From contig JAOUGT010000006.1 in the NCBI GenBank assembly GCA_029865485.1, forward strand, positions 1-49,754: DNA of 49,754 bases. Reading direction: 5' to 3'. Shown here piece by piece: positions 9,213 through 17,603 of this stretch. Position numbers and translations under genes: made by a program. The DNA is from Nitrospira sp. GTDB taxonomy: Bacteria; Nitrospirota; Nitrospiria; Nitrospirales; Nitrospiraceae. Position 1 is the first letter of the stretch, and each line of letters opens with the position of its first letter. The notes under the pieces are model-generated. The model was given only the letters and a program-made list of their open reading frames with translations, ran no database searches and was not told the DNA's origin.

Positions 9213-10361
9213 TTAGGCAGCCGGAACGGCAACCATAGTTGAGATTGATGCCGTCGATTCCTTGACGACGTCGATGAAGAGTTCCAGGAGTTGCGGGTCG
9301 AACTGCATCGGCGACGGATTTGCGATCTGTTGAATAGCTTGTTCAACGGAGAGAGGAGAGCGTCCTGGAGCATCTGCCGTCAAATGGTCAAACAACTGCG
9401 CCATACCGACAATGCGAGCCAGAAGCGGAATCTCGGTGCCCTGAAGTCCATGTGGATATCCCTGTCCATCCCATCGTTCGTGATGCGCGGCGATAATCTG
9501 TCCTACCTCAGCTGGTAGCCCCAGGGACTCAATCATTCGAGCGCCCTTGCCAAGATGTTCTCGACACAAGACAGGTTCTCGCGAGGGCAGAACTTGATCG
9601 TCAGAGAATCGGTAATGAGGCAAGCTCGTTTTGCCGATGTCATGGAGAAAGGCTCCCAGAGCCAGTATCTTTTGGTCAGCGAGAGACAGATGGAGTCGAG
9701 CAGCCATGAGTGTGGCATAGAAACTCACGCGACTCGAATGATTCAGCAACTGACGGTCAGTTGCCTCAAGGATGTCGGAGAGCAGCGGAAGTAGTCCCAT
9801 ATCGTCTTGCGAGAGGATCGCCGCCGCAGGATCACTGTTTGGGCATAAGGAACGGTATTTGGCCTGGAGGGTATGCCACGCATGGGTACCTTGTTCCGGT
9901 GAGTCGCGGAGGTACTTCCGAAGAAAATCTAATCGGCGTTTCTTCTCGAAGGTCTGCTGAATGAGCGTGGTCAGTTCGTGGGTATTAAACGGTTTCAGTA
10001 AGTAACCGGCCGCAGCGTGACGAATACCTTCCATGGCGGATTTCAGGCTTCCGTATCCCGTGACAATCACAACTTCAATCTCAGGATACTTGAGTTTGAT
10101 CTCTTGGAGGAGATTCAGGCCTGGGCGATCCGGCAGTTTTAGATCGAGGGTGATCAGGTCAATCGATTGTGTCTTGAGGAGCTCAAGTGCCATCCTGGCA
10201 TTTTCAGCGCAGTGAATGGTGCAAAACGGGCCAAGAACAACTTTCAATGCGTCGCGTGGGCCTACCTCATCGTCAATGATGAGAACTGCTGGTTTTGTGG
10301 AGGGTTGGGAAGAGGTCGTCATGCGATCGCTACTAGAAGATCTGCTCATAAGATGAAGCAA
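9213..10361 (-). CDS. Response regulator with HD-GYP output domain
   Basis: The N-terminal receiver domain (residues about 25-135) has the acidic pair DDE, the phosphoacceptor Asp73 in LDLKLPD, and the Lys in LLKPF. The C-terminal HD-GYP domain has HDIGK (240-244) and HHERWDGQGYP (293-303), so it should hydrolyse cyclic di-GMP. Start choice: a TTG at 10361 has AAGGA seven bases upstream, whereas the in-frame ATGs at 10349 and 10322 have none, so TTG is preferred. It lies downstream of a kinase and NtrC-type regulator on the same strand, but behind a 159-base AT-rich gap that probably carries its own promoter. 382 aa. Confidence 0.92.
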   Translation of the reverse strand: MLHLMSRSSSSDRMTTSSQPSTKPAVLIIDDEVGPRDALKVVLGPFCTIHCAENARMALELLKTQSIDLITLDLKLPDRPGLNLLQEIKLKYPEIEVVIVTGYGSLKSAMEGIRHAAAGYLLKPFNTHELTTLIQQTFEKKRRLDFLRKYLRDSPEQGTHAWHTLQAKYRSLCPNSDPAAAILSQDDMGLLPLLSDILEATDRQLLNHSSRVSFYATLMAARLHLSLADQKILALGAFLHDIGKTSLPHYRFSDDQVLPSREPVLCREHLGKGARMIESLGLPAEVGQIIAAHHERWDGQGYPHGLQGTEIPLLARIVGMAQLFDHLTADAPGRSPLSVEQAIQQIANPSPMQFDPQLLELFIDVVKESTASISTMVAVPAA

Positions 10362-10520
10362 AATACGTTCCTTATCAATTATTTACATAAAGTATTAATA
10401 TATAGCATGTCGTATAATAAGCAATGCTATATATTAACGATAGGTAAGTATATGAAATATTATGCGTATATCAATGAGGATAGCACGTGTATAACTGTGG
10501 CATTCTTGCTGAGACATGTG
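10362..10520 (-). promoter_or_regulatory. AT-rich island with perfect 14-bp inverted repeat
   Basis: This gap is far richer in A and T than its surroundings. It contains a perfect inverted repeat, TTAATATATAGCAT (10395-10408) and ATGCTATATATTAA (10424-10437), with a 15-base loop. On the minus strand, TTGCTT followed about 16 bases later by TATATT could be a promoter for the HD-GYP regulator, overlapping the repeat. The repeat could be an operator, a weak terminator for the upstream regulator, or both; the sequence alone does not decide. Confidence 0.6.
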
Positions 10521-11951
10521 TCAGTCTTGCGTGGGAGATTCTGAATCCTGAGCAGTTGAATTGTCTGGTCGCCCGATGCCGAGGGTATCCATTCGGTACT
10601 TGAGCATTCGACGACTGATTCCCAGGAGATTCGCAGCATGGGTCTGGACGTAATTGGTTCGCTTTAAGGCATCGAGAATGATTTCTCGCTCAAATTCCAT
10701 TACGGCTTTCTCGAGCGACATTCGGCCAGCAAGCGTATCGTCTCGGAGTGATGGTGAACGCGAGGTGCTCTTTATCGAAGTCGGCAAATGCTCCGGGGTG
10801 ATTTCTGTGGCATGTTGAGACCAGATAAAGGCCTGTTCAATAAAGTTTTCCAGCTCACGCACATTGCCAGGCCAGGGATAACGCGTCAGGAGCTCCAAGG
10901 CCTCTTTCCCAAATTCAATCGGGGGGCGCTGGGCTTCTTCCAACCGCTTCTCCAGAAAATGATTGGCGATGAGAGGAATGTCTTCGCCTCGTTCACGAAG
11001 GGGAGGCAGATAGAGTGAGATCACGTTGATTCGATAGTAGAGATCTTCTCGGAACTGCCCTTTTCTGACGAGCTCATCAAGGTTTTTGTTCGTGGCCGCG
11101 ACGATGCGGACGTCGACTTTAATCGGTTGCACTCCGCCGATTCTCGTGAACTCTCGTTCTTGAATGACGCGCAAGAGCTTGGCTTGTGTGACCGGACTGA
11201 GATCGCCGATTTCGTCGAGGAACAGGGTTCCGGTATTCGCAAGCTCAAACTGCCCGACACGTCTGGCCGTGGCGTCCGTAAACGACCCTTTTTCATGGCC
11301 GAACAGCTCACTTTCAATCAGCGTCTCGGGGAGCGCGGCGCAGTTGAGCGCGACAAACGGACGCTCGCGGCGGGAACTGTTGTAATGCAAGGCCTTCGCG
11401 ACCAACTCCTTGCCGGTTCCACTCTCTCCTGTAATCAGTACGGTGGTTCGGCTGTCGGCAACCTGTTCAATTTTTGAGTAGATCTCCTGCATCCCCTGGC
11501 TTTTACCGATCAGATTATGAAACGCGTATCGCTTGGCGACTTGCGCTCGTAATTGAGTGACTTCTTGCTCCAACTCTGAGGAGTTCAGGACGCGATCGAT
11601 CACGATTCGAAGTTCGTCGACATCGAACGGTTTCGAGAGATAGTCGGCCGCCCCTAATTTCATGGCATCCACGGCTGTTTTCACGGATTTGGTGCCGGTG
11701 AGCATGATGACCGGAGTAGACTTCCGTTCTGTCCTGAGCATCTGAAGCACAGCCAGACCATCGGTACCTGGAAGGACGATGTCAAGCAGGACCAAGTCAG
11801 GGTCTTCTTTTTTGAAGAGATCGAGGCCTTCAGGCCCGTCGCTTGCTTGGGCGATGTCGTAGAGCGGTTCCAGGACCATTTTCAGCGAGGCGCGGACGCG
11901 GGGCTCGTCATCAATCAATAGCACTCGTTTTCTTGCAATGACGCTTTCCAC
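10521..11951 (-). CDS. NtrC-family sigma-54-dependent response regulator
   Basis: This protein has three parts: a receiver domain with Asp57 as phosphoacceptor (residues 1-125), an AAA+ domain (about 145-385), and a C-terminal Fis-type helix-turn-helix (HAANLLGISRRMLKYRM). Walker A is GESGTGKE (175-182) and Walker B is LFLDE (243-247). The sigma-54 contact loop is GSFTDA (222-227) in place of the usual GAFTGA; the key Phe-Thr pair is kept. The GTG start has AAGGAG about eight bases upstream. The partner kinase gene ends 16 bases before this start, so the pair is cotranscribed. Its target genes cannot be read from the window. 476 aa. Confidence 0.94.
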   Translation of the reverse strand: MESVIARKRVLLIDDEPRVRASLKMVLEPLYDIAQASDGPEGLDLFKKEDPDLVLLDIVLPGTDGLAVLQMLRTERKSTPVIMLTGTKSVKTAVDAMKLGAADYLSKPFDVDELRIVIDRVLNSSELEQEVTQLRAQVAKRYAFHNLIGKSQGMQEIYSKIEQVADSRTTVLITGESGTGKELVAKALHYNSSRRERPFVALNCAALPETLIESELFGHEKGSFTDATARRVGQFELANTGTLFLDEIGDLSPVTQAKLLRVIQEREFTRIGGVQPIKVDVRIVAATNKNLDELVRKGQFREDLYYRINVISLYLPPLRERGEDIPLIANHFLEKRLEEAQRPPIEFGKEALELLTRYPWPGNVRELENFIEQAFIWSQHATEITPEHLPTSIKSTSRSPSLRDDTLAGRMSLEKAVMEFEREIILDALKRTNYVQTHAANLLGISRRMLKYRMDTLGIGRPDNSTAQDSESPTQD

Positions 11952-11967
11952 AAAGGCTCCTTGGATA

Positions 11968-13239
11968 CTACTGATGAAGCGCGGGAAGAGTGATGCGGAA
12001 GGTCGTTCCTTGACCGACCGTGCTGGCCACGTGAATGTCGCCGTGATGCTCTTGAATGATCTGGTGTGCGATGGTCAGGCCCAGCCCGGTTCCCGCATTC
12101 ATCGTGCTTGTATGTTTGGTTGTAAAGAATGGGTCAAAGATGTGCTCAAGGTTCTCGGGTGCGATTCCATGTCCGGTATCTTCAATGTCGACCTGCATGA
12201 AGAGGGTACCCTCAGGTTTCAGGACTTGATGCGTCCGTACCCGAAGGCTCCCAGGCCCCTCGCCAATGGCATCGAGGGCGTTCAACAGGAGATTCAAGAG
12301 CACCTGCTTAATTTGCTGCCGATCCAGCATGCCACGAGGAAGCTCAGGCGCCAACTGTTTTTCAATCTTGATCCCCTGACGGTCTGCCTTGACCTGAATG
12401 AAGTACAGACATGACATGACGATTTCATTGAGGTCCTCATCGGTCATCTGCGGTTCCATGTAGCGGGCGTAGTCAAGGATTTCCTGGATCAAGCGCTCGA
12501 TCCGATGGACGTCCTCAAGGACAATGCGGCTGAATTCACCGATAAATTGGCTATCGTCTTTCCGCTCGGGCGCCAGCTGAATAAAGGTCTTAATGGAGGT
12601 TAACGGGTTACGGATTTCGTGGGCAAAACCACCAGCGATGATTTCCAAGGAACGCAACCGGTCGGTTCGGCGCATGAGAGCTTGGGACTGGCGAAGATCT
12701 TCGTAGATCAGGAGCGAGTCGAGTGCATTGGCGGCACCCTGGGCCATCGCGCTCATGAGTCCCATAGTTAAGGATGAGAGTGACAAGCGTGCGGAGGGAG
12801 AATGGAACAACGCGAATGCGATCAACGTTCCCTGCGTGATGAGCGGGATAGCGAGCGTCTGGTCACCAGGTCGAGTATTCGGCCTGTCATCTGAGCGTTC
12901 TGGGTCTCGGGCAAGCGTTGGCTCCAGCCCGTCGGAAATGTGTTGGCCTACCATGAGAGCCTGAACGAAGGGATGGTCAACATCTATGACCGTAGGAGCC
13001 ACCATGGTCTCGATCTGCCCCAACGTATGCATCTGACGGAAACGGCGATGTTCGTGTTCAAGGAGAAAAAGGGAACCGTGTGGATAGCGAGAGATTTCAG
13101 AAAGGTTCAGGAGGATTTGGTCGGCAAGGCGCGTAAGGCTTGTCGGGTGTCCGATCTCTTGCAGAAATCGTGTCAGTGTCTGAATCGACTCATGACCGGC
13201 TGGAGAAGAATTGGTGTGGGTGGATGGAGAGGCTATCAT
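11968..13239 (-). CDS. Soluble GAF-domain sensor histidine kinase (NtrB-like)
   Basis: A cytoplasmic histidine kinase of 423 residues with no membrane segment. Residues about 20-180 look like a GAF sensor domain. The dimerisation and phosphoacceptor region has FAHEIRNPLTSIK with His207. The ATPase domain has the N box NLLLNALDAIGE, the G1 box DTGHGIA, the F box IFDPFFTTK, and the G2 box GTGLGLTIAHQI. It is the first gene of the kinase/NtrC-regulator pair and so the probable donor for Asp57 of the regulator. What the GAF domain senses is unknown. Confidence 0.92.
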   Translation of the reverse strand: MIASPSTHTNSSPAGHESIQTLTRFLQEIGHPTSLTRLADQILLNLSEISRYPHGSLFLLEHEHRRFRQMHTLGQIETMVAPTVIDVDHPFVQALMVGQHISDGLEPTLARDPERSDDRPNTRPGDQTLAIPLITQGTLIAFALFHSPSARLSLSSLTMGLMSAMAQGAANALDSLLIYEDLRQSQALMRRTDRLRSLEIIAGGFAHEIRNPLTSIKTFIQLAPERKDDSQFIGEFSRIVLEDVHRIERLIQEILDYARYMEPQMTDEDLNEIVMSCLYFIQVKADRQGIKIEKQLAPELPRGMLDRQQIKQVLLNLLLNALDAIGEGPGSLRVRTHQVLKPEGTLFMQVDIEDTGHGIAPENLEHIFDPFFTTKHTSTMNAGTGLGLTIAHQIIQEHHGDIHVASTVGQGTTFRITLPALHQ

Positions 13240-13465
13240 CGATTGGCGTACTACGGTAAATGGTCCGTTGTCCGTGTCTGCCGGAAATTATTACGTATGA
13301 AACCTATGTTCTGTCAGTATACAAGCCATCTGATGGTTCCACCAAAGGATTTGGAGTTTTTAACCGAGAGGCAGTTGAGACGGCACAGGATAGGTCTATT
13401 CTACATGCACGGGGCTGAGGCGAAGGAATCTGTTGGTTGGAGTAGAGTCGGAGGACGGGGAAGCG

Positions 13466-13495
13466 GGCCCACCAGCTACTCTGCGCCGGTGGGCC
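13466..13495 (-). terminator. GC-rich hairpin downstream of the PHM-like gene
   Basis: GGCCCACC (13466-13473) and GGTGGGCC (13488-13495) form a perfect 8-bp stem with a 14-base loop, 15 bases beyond the stop of the minus-strand gene at 13510. No T-run follows on the minus strand, so this is at best a weak terminator or a transcript-stabilising hairpin. Confidence 0.35.
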
Positions 13496-13509
13496 AGGTC
13501 GAGAAATCG

Positions 13510-14511
13510 CTACTGGGTGACAGATGCGCTCTTTGCCGGGCAAGAGCCTGGCGTCATGTACAGCAAGTAGTTGCCCATCCCATGCTGGGGTTCGGTATTT
13601 TGGAGGGAGTGGTGATAGACCATGACCATCTCATATTCATCATCTTTTGAGATGGGGAAGCCTTGGGCATCTTTGTAAACCTGGTGGGGCAAAAATTCAC
13701 GAAGTGTACCATCCTGTTCGGCATCGGGAATGGTCCGGAGGAGAGTCTTTTTCTTGGTCTTGTTTTCCAGGGCGATCATGAGCAATTCATCATGGCCATG
13801 TGGGTACGCATACTTCACGCAGCCGTCCATACTGAACTTTAGCGGCGCTGTACGGACTTGGACACCAGGTCCGATTTCGATTCCTTCGTCTGTCTGATCC
13901 GCAGGGCGATCTCCGAATTTGGTAAAGCAGACGATGTTCACGCCGACCTGATAAATCTCCATTTCCTTCGCTGGTTTAGTCTTTGGTGCAAAATACATGG
14001 TGAATGTGGCGATGACATTTTTCGTGGGAGGAGCGCCGTGATAGAACGCGACGACCGTCATGAGCTTATCGTCTTTCGCGAGTTTTACGCCATATCCCTC
14101 AGGGAAGTGGGTCTCAGCCATTTCCAGTCCGGCCCCTCCGAAGAAGAGCGGTTCACCCGGACACGATACGCTGGGCTTGGTGTTGTTGATCATGAGAATA
14201 TGGTGCAAGTAATTTCTGGGCAATTCCTTGCCCTCGACCGTAGAAAGGGCGGACTTGAAACCGATGAGGTATTTGTCTTCAGGAAGTTGAAAGTTGAACC
14301 GGGGCATAGAGTCGCCCATATCGCCTTCACCATGGCCGGTGGGAAGATCGATGGGGCCGAAGGTCAAGGTGGCTGTGTTCTCTCCATAGGTGATTTTTGA
14401 ACCGACCTGTTTTTTCAGTGTCGGAATGGCGTGGTGATCGTGCCCGCCATCTGCGTAGGCCGATGAGATCATGAAAACAGTTGCAAGAAACAGCATGAGG
14501 GATCTGGACAT
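13510..14511 (-). CDS. Secreted protein resembling copper type II monooxygenases (PHM/DBM-like)
   Basis: This 333-residue protein begins with a signal peptide (MSRSLMLFLATVFMISSAYA) and a His-rich mature N-terminus. The body resembles the two-domain fold of peptidylglycine and dopamine monooxygenases. The ligand pattern fits: an adjacent pair His103-His104 (YLHHILM) and His158 (AFYHGA) would make the first copper site; HGH at 238-240 and Met312 in MGNYLLYM would make the second. Four cysteines are present (117, 195, 231, 324). The ATG at 14511 is fixed by GGGAGG six bases upstream; longer forms lack a signal peptide. The family assignment is inferred from motif order, and the substrate is unknown. 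A secreted SnoaL-like protein is encoded just upstream on the same strand. Confidence 0.6.
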   Translation of the reverse strand: MSRSLMLFLATVFMISSAYADGGHDHHAIPTLKKQVGSKITYGENTATLTFGPIDLPTGHGEGDMGDSMPRFNFQLPEDKYLIGFKSALSTVEGKELPRNYLHHILMINNTKPSVSCPGEPLFFGGAGLEMAETHFPEGYGVKLAKDDKLMTVVAFYHGAPPTKNVIATFTMYFAPKTKPAKEMEIYQVGVNIVCFTKFGDRPADQTDEGIEIGPGVQVRTAPLKFSMDGCVKYAYPHGHDELLMIALENKTKKKTLLRTIPDAEQDGTLREFLPHQVYKDAQGFPISKDDEYEMVMVYHHSLQNTEPQHGMGNYLLYMTPGSCPAKSASVTQ

Positions 14512-14591
14512 AAGACCTCCCAGAGGAAGTGAAGCGATGATGTTGGACCGGACTCCGATTTGTCGGTATACCACGGAAGAAGCAGGTTGAT

Positions 14592-15467
14592 TCATTGAGG
14601 ATTGGCCGGTGATGGTGACACTTTCTTCCAGTGATAGGTACCGCCGTGTTCCTTTGGCGGGATATTTTTTCTTGTATCGACACGTGTGTACCACCAAATT
14701 CCTTTGGCCTCCTTCCCATCGTCCGAAAGGAGCACTTCGAACCCACCTTCTCGATCGTTGCCAGGTTGATGCCATGTGCCCTGCCACAGGCGGTTCTCAA
14801 TCTTGGTGGTGACGAATCGTCCGCCTTGTTGCGTGTAGGGGCCGTTTCCACTCTTGTCGAGGGTAGCCTTGTAGCGCTTTTCATCCTCGACTTCGAGAAT
14901 GTCCCACTCCCCACTGACGTCGGGCATTGAAGCAGAAGCGGTACTCACGAGCTTTTGTGATCCTGCTGCCGCAGCGGGCGACGCAACTGGGCCACCAAGT
15001 TGAGCGGACCGAAAGGACTCATGCCACGACAGCAGCTGCCAACGTCCGGCGCGGCGCTCGAGGACACCGGTCTCTCGTAAAGGCAGCACCGTTCGTTTGA
15101 CGGCTGATCCCTCACCGACATAGCGGATATAGTCGACTTCCATGGCAAACCAGGCCAGATCTCCCTTGGTCCAGACTTTCAGTTCATTGATAGGGATTTC
15201 GATTTTCTGAGTATTGACGAACTCATCACGCATCTCCCGCTCAAAGTCTGGCCAGCCTACGTATTTGCGACCACCGACGGTATAACTGATGATGTCGGCA
15301 TCGTGTGCCATGAGGCGTGACAGTGTAGGGAGGTCTTTCTCAGCGTTTGCGCGGATCATCAGCCGAATGGCTGTTTCGGGATCAGAGGGGTCTGCAGCCC
15401 AGGAACTGGTCGTGAAGAGGAGAAGCAAGGCAAGACTAACAAGGACAAACGACGCCCGTTGGCGCAT
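14592..15467 (-). CDS. Secreted two-domain protein with SnoaL/NTF2-like domain
   Basis: The 291-residue product starts with a signal peptide (hydrophobic VLVSLALLLLFTTSSWA). Residues about 28-150 look like an NTF2/SnoaL fold: ETAIRLMIRANAEKDLPTL, then VGWPDFEREM, and a final strand RWQLLSWHESF. A linker rich in Ala and Ser follows. The C-terminal part (about 175-285) is beta-rich with many Gly, Trp and Asp residues and is not recognised. The ATG at 15467 has GGGAG upstream; a longer frame to 15584 would put residues ahead of the signal peptide. The gap of 80 bases to the PHM-like gene suggests cotranscription. Function unknown. Confidence 0.65.
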   Translation of the reverse strand: MRQRASFVLVSLALLLLFTTSSWAADPSDPETAIRLMIRANAEKDLPTLSRLMAHDADIISYTVGGRKYVGWPDFEREMRDEFVNTQKIEIPINELKVWTKGDLAWFAMEVDYIRYVGEGSAVKRTVLPLRETGVLERRAGRWQLLSWHESFRSAQLGGPVASPAAAAGSQKLVSTASASMPDVSGEWDILEVEDEKRYKATLDKSGNGPYTQQGGRFVTTKIENRLWQGTWHQPGNDREGGFEVLLSDDGKEAKGIWWYTRVDTRKNIPPKEHGGTYHWKKVSPSPANPQ

Positions 15468-15561
15468 GTTCAGGACTCCCTCGGTATAACGAGTGTGATG
15501 TAGGTGATGAGGGAACGTACACGCCCTGGGGAGGCTTGTCAATAACGAAGTCATCACCGGC

Positions 15562-16311
15562 TTAGCGATAGACAACGACGACAACCGTCACGTTGTCTTC
15601 ACCGCCACGATCGAGTGCGGCGGTGATTAGGCGATCACAGGCGTTGGCGGGGTTGAGATCGCCAGCGCACAGCACCTGTTGAATATCCTGATCCTCCAAC
15701 ATCTTTGTCAGGCCGTCCGAGCAGAGCATGATGAGATCGTTGTCCTGCATGGCTACGCCGGCGATTGTGGGGGTTGCTGTTGCCGTGACTCCAAGGGCAC
15801 GAGTCAGGACATGTCGCTCGGGATGGGTCTTCGCTGTTTCCGGAGTGAGGATGCCACGCTCAAGGTATTTTTCGATCAGGGAATGATCCTTGGTGAGCGG
15901 AGTCAGCACCCCGGCTCGAAACCGGTAGGCACGACTGTCTCCGATGTGTGCAACGTAGGCCATGGAGGTTTGATCAGGGATAACCGTCAGCAGCACAAGG
16001 GTGGTCCCCATTCCCTTGAGCTTCGGTTGAGAGCGGGCCTGAGCGAGAATGGCTTCATGCGCGCGGCTGATCAGCGAGGTCAACACGTCGATCGGTGAAG
16101 TAGATCCGCTACGGAGCTGCTCCTGCGAGGATGCGGCTTGGGTCTGCACCGTCGAGATGGCCGTTTGGGCTGCGATTGCGCCACCCGCGTGACCGCCCAT
16201 CCCGTCTGCAACGGCCCATAGTCCTGCGTGGTCGATGACGGCAAAGGCATCCTGGTTTGATGCCCGCACCAGGCCAGTTTCGCTTCGGCCGATGCCGATC
16301 CACGCACTCAT
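15562..16311 (-). CDS. PP2C-family serine/threonine protein phosphatase
   Basis: A 249-residue cytoplasmic phosphatase of the Stp/PrpC type, which needs two metal ions to remove phosphate from Ser and Thr. Metal-site and core motifs are in order: NQDAF, ADGMGGHAGG, HIGDSRAYRF, MLCSDGLTKML and GGEDNVTVVVVVY. Its ATG overlaps the TGA of the upstream exonuclease gene by four bases, so translation is coupled. No serine/threonine kinase gene is visible in the window, so the substrate proteins are unknown. Confidence 0.93.
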   Translation of the reverse strand: MSAWIGIGRSETGLVRASNQDAFAVIDHAGLWAVADGMGGHAGGAIAAQTAISTVQTQAASSQEQLRSGSTSPIDVLTSLISRAHEAILAQARSQPKLKGMGTTLVLLTVIPDQTSMAYVAHIGDSRAYRFRAGVLTPLTKDHSLIEKYLERGILTPETAKTHPERHVLTRALGVTATATPTIAGVAMQDNDLIMLCSDGLTKMLEDQDIQQVLCAGDLNPANACDRLITAALDRGGEDNVTVVVVVYR

Positions 16312-17111
16312 CGGGTGTCGGTTGGATGAAAGGTGGATGATACGGATGATACGGCGGACGAAGGACTCAATTGACTCATCAGATCCTCAAAGAATCGATC
16401 TGCCAGAAGCACGAGATGTTCCGTATCAGCTCGATTGTAAGCCAAGAGCTGGTCGCGCGCGACCCTGTCCCCATGAGTCCACTGAGACCAGAGGCGAACC
16501 GCATCCCATCCATCCAACCCCCGGATGGCTTCGCTCCGCTCGATACCCAGTTCTTGTTCAATGTGCTTGAGTCCTCCCCGTAATGCAAGTCGACGAGCGG
16601 CAAAGCACAAATCAAAGTGCCATGGGGGCAGACGGAGCTTGGGAAACTTAGCACGGAGATAGGGTACATCAAAGACAGATCCAAAAAACGTCACGAGCAG
16701 GCCGCAGTGATCGAGTTCTGCCTGTACACGCTCCGCCGTGAGGGTTTCTCCACGCACCAGACTCACGGTCTGTCCATGGTGATGGAGCCCCACCACGGTG
16801 ACGTCGCCTTCCTGCGGCGAGGCGCCCGTGGTCTCGATGTCCAGATAGCCTGCGCCAGAACGGCACATGTCGTAGAGCCGCCAATGTTCGCCTCTCGGGA
16901 AGCGCGAGGCCAATTGATGAAACTGGCCCTGCTCCGCGAGCGAGTGCGCCGTTCGAAGCTCTTCATCATACCAATGTTTCCGAGCCGTCGAGAGTCCAGG
17001 AATTGCAGGGTGAGCGAGGAATTGACTCCAGTTCAACACACCGTCTTGCCACCAGCGGCGTTCCGTGACAGGACCGACGCCCGGCAAGAAGATAAAACTA
17101 GAGGTGAGCAT
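16308..17111 (-). CDS. YprB-like RNase H-fold 3'-5' exonuclease
   Basis: A 267-residue protein of the YprB ribonuclease-H-like group. The DEDDy catalytic pattern is visible: the first Asp and Glu in YLDIETTG, a second Asp in GSVFDVPYL, and the last Tyr and Asp in YNRAD. No signal peptide or membrane segment is seen. It is probably a DNA or RNA exonuclease, but the substrate is unknown. The stop overlaps the PP2C start by four bases. The start faces the divergent gene at 17206 across about 95 bases. Confidence 0.82.
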   Translation of the reverse strand: MLTSSFIFLPGVGPVTERRWWQDGVLNWSQFLAHPAIPGLSTARKHWYDEELRTAHSLAEQGQFHQLASRFPRGEHWRLYDMCRSGAGYLDIETTGASPQEGDVTVVGLHHHGQTVSLVRGETLTAERVQAELDHCGLLVTFFGSVFDVPYLRAKFPKLRLPPWHFDLCFAARRLALRGGLKHIEQELGIERSEAIRGLDGWDAVRLWSQWTHGDRVARDQLLAYNRADTEHLVLLADRFFEDLMSQLSPSSAVSSVSSTFHPTDTR

Positions 17112-17128
17112 CCGCGAGGATTGTAGCC

Positions 17129-17157
17129 TTGATTTCGCCTAGGAGACAAGCTAGAGT
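17129..17157 (+). promoter_or_regulatory. Sigma-70-like promoter for the cyclophilin-like/DUF507 run
   Basis: TTGATT (17129-17134) and TAGAGT (17152-17157) are separated by exactly 17 bases. They sit in the divergent gap and point toward the gene at 17206. Confidence 0.45.
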
Positions 17158-17205
17158 TCGCGTCATCAAGAACAACTGCAGCGTCGAGCAAGGAGCTGGT
17201 TGCCG

Positions 17206-17598
17206 ATGGATTCCATGGCTGTGCCGGCAAAACGAATACGTATTACCGTCGGAGGGGTTCGGTTGGAAGCGGAACTCCGAAAAACCAAGACAGCAGATGA
17301 GGTGTATGCGGCGCTGCCTGTGACCGCGCCGATTCATACGTGGGGGGAGGAATTCTATTTCCCTCTTCCCGAGGTGCGAGACCATCGGGAAACCGCCACT
17401 ACGCAAGTCAAGATTGGTGATGTGGCGTTCTGGGGTGCCGGGCACGTGCTGACCATCTTTTTCGGACGGACGCCGATGAGTACGGGAGTTGACCCGGTTC
17501 CAGCCGATCGGGTGAATATTGTCGGGAAGATTGTCGGTGATGCTACGCAGCTTCGGCAGGTCATGGACGCACCTTCCATTGTGCTCGAGCAGGGGTAA
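17206..17598 (+). CDS. Cyclophilin-like-fold protein (DUF369/TM1367 type)
   Basis: A 130-residue protein resembling the small cyclophilin-like family typified by TM1367. Features seen are an N-terminal strand RIRITVGGVRLEAEL, the TADEVYAALP helix, THTWGEE-like PIHTWGEEFYFPLP, and a GDVAFWGAGHVLTIFFGRTP core. The last of these matches the GDIxYWxPGxALCIFFGxTP pattern of the family. The ATG at 17206 has AAGGAG at 17190-17195; a TTG at 17200 is too close to it. The family has no proven enzymatic activity that I know of. The first DUF507 gene begins five bases after its stop. Confidence 0.8.
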   Translation: MDSMAVPAKRIRITVGGVRLEAELRKTKTADEVYAALPVTAPIHTWGEEFYFPLPEVRDHRETATTQVKIGDVAFWGAGHVLTIFFGRTPMSTGVDPVPADRVNIVGKIVGDATQLRQVMDAPSIVLEQG

Positions 17599-17603
17599 GC
17601 ACG

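Noticed and set aside
10395..10437. The inverted repeat as a standard rho-independent terminator
   Set aside because: The stem is almost wholly A-T and no clear T-run follows on the minus strand, so a regulatory role is at least as likely.
12940..13650. A 236-codon plus-strand frame across the kinase start
   Set aside because: It spans antisense kinase sequence, an intergenic hairpin and antisense 3' sequence of the next gene, with no coherent domain.
13858..14400. A 180-codon plus-strand frame
   Set aside because: It is antisense to the PHM-like gene, which has a signal peptide and a strong ribosome binding site; the plus frame has neither.
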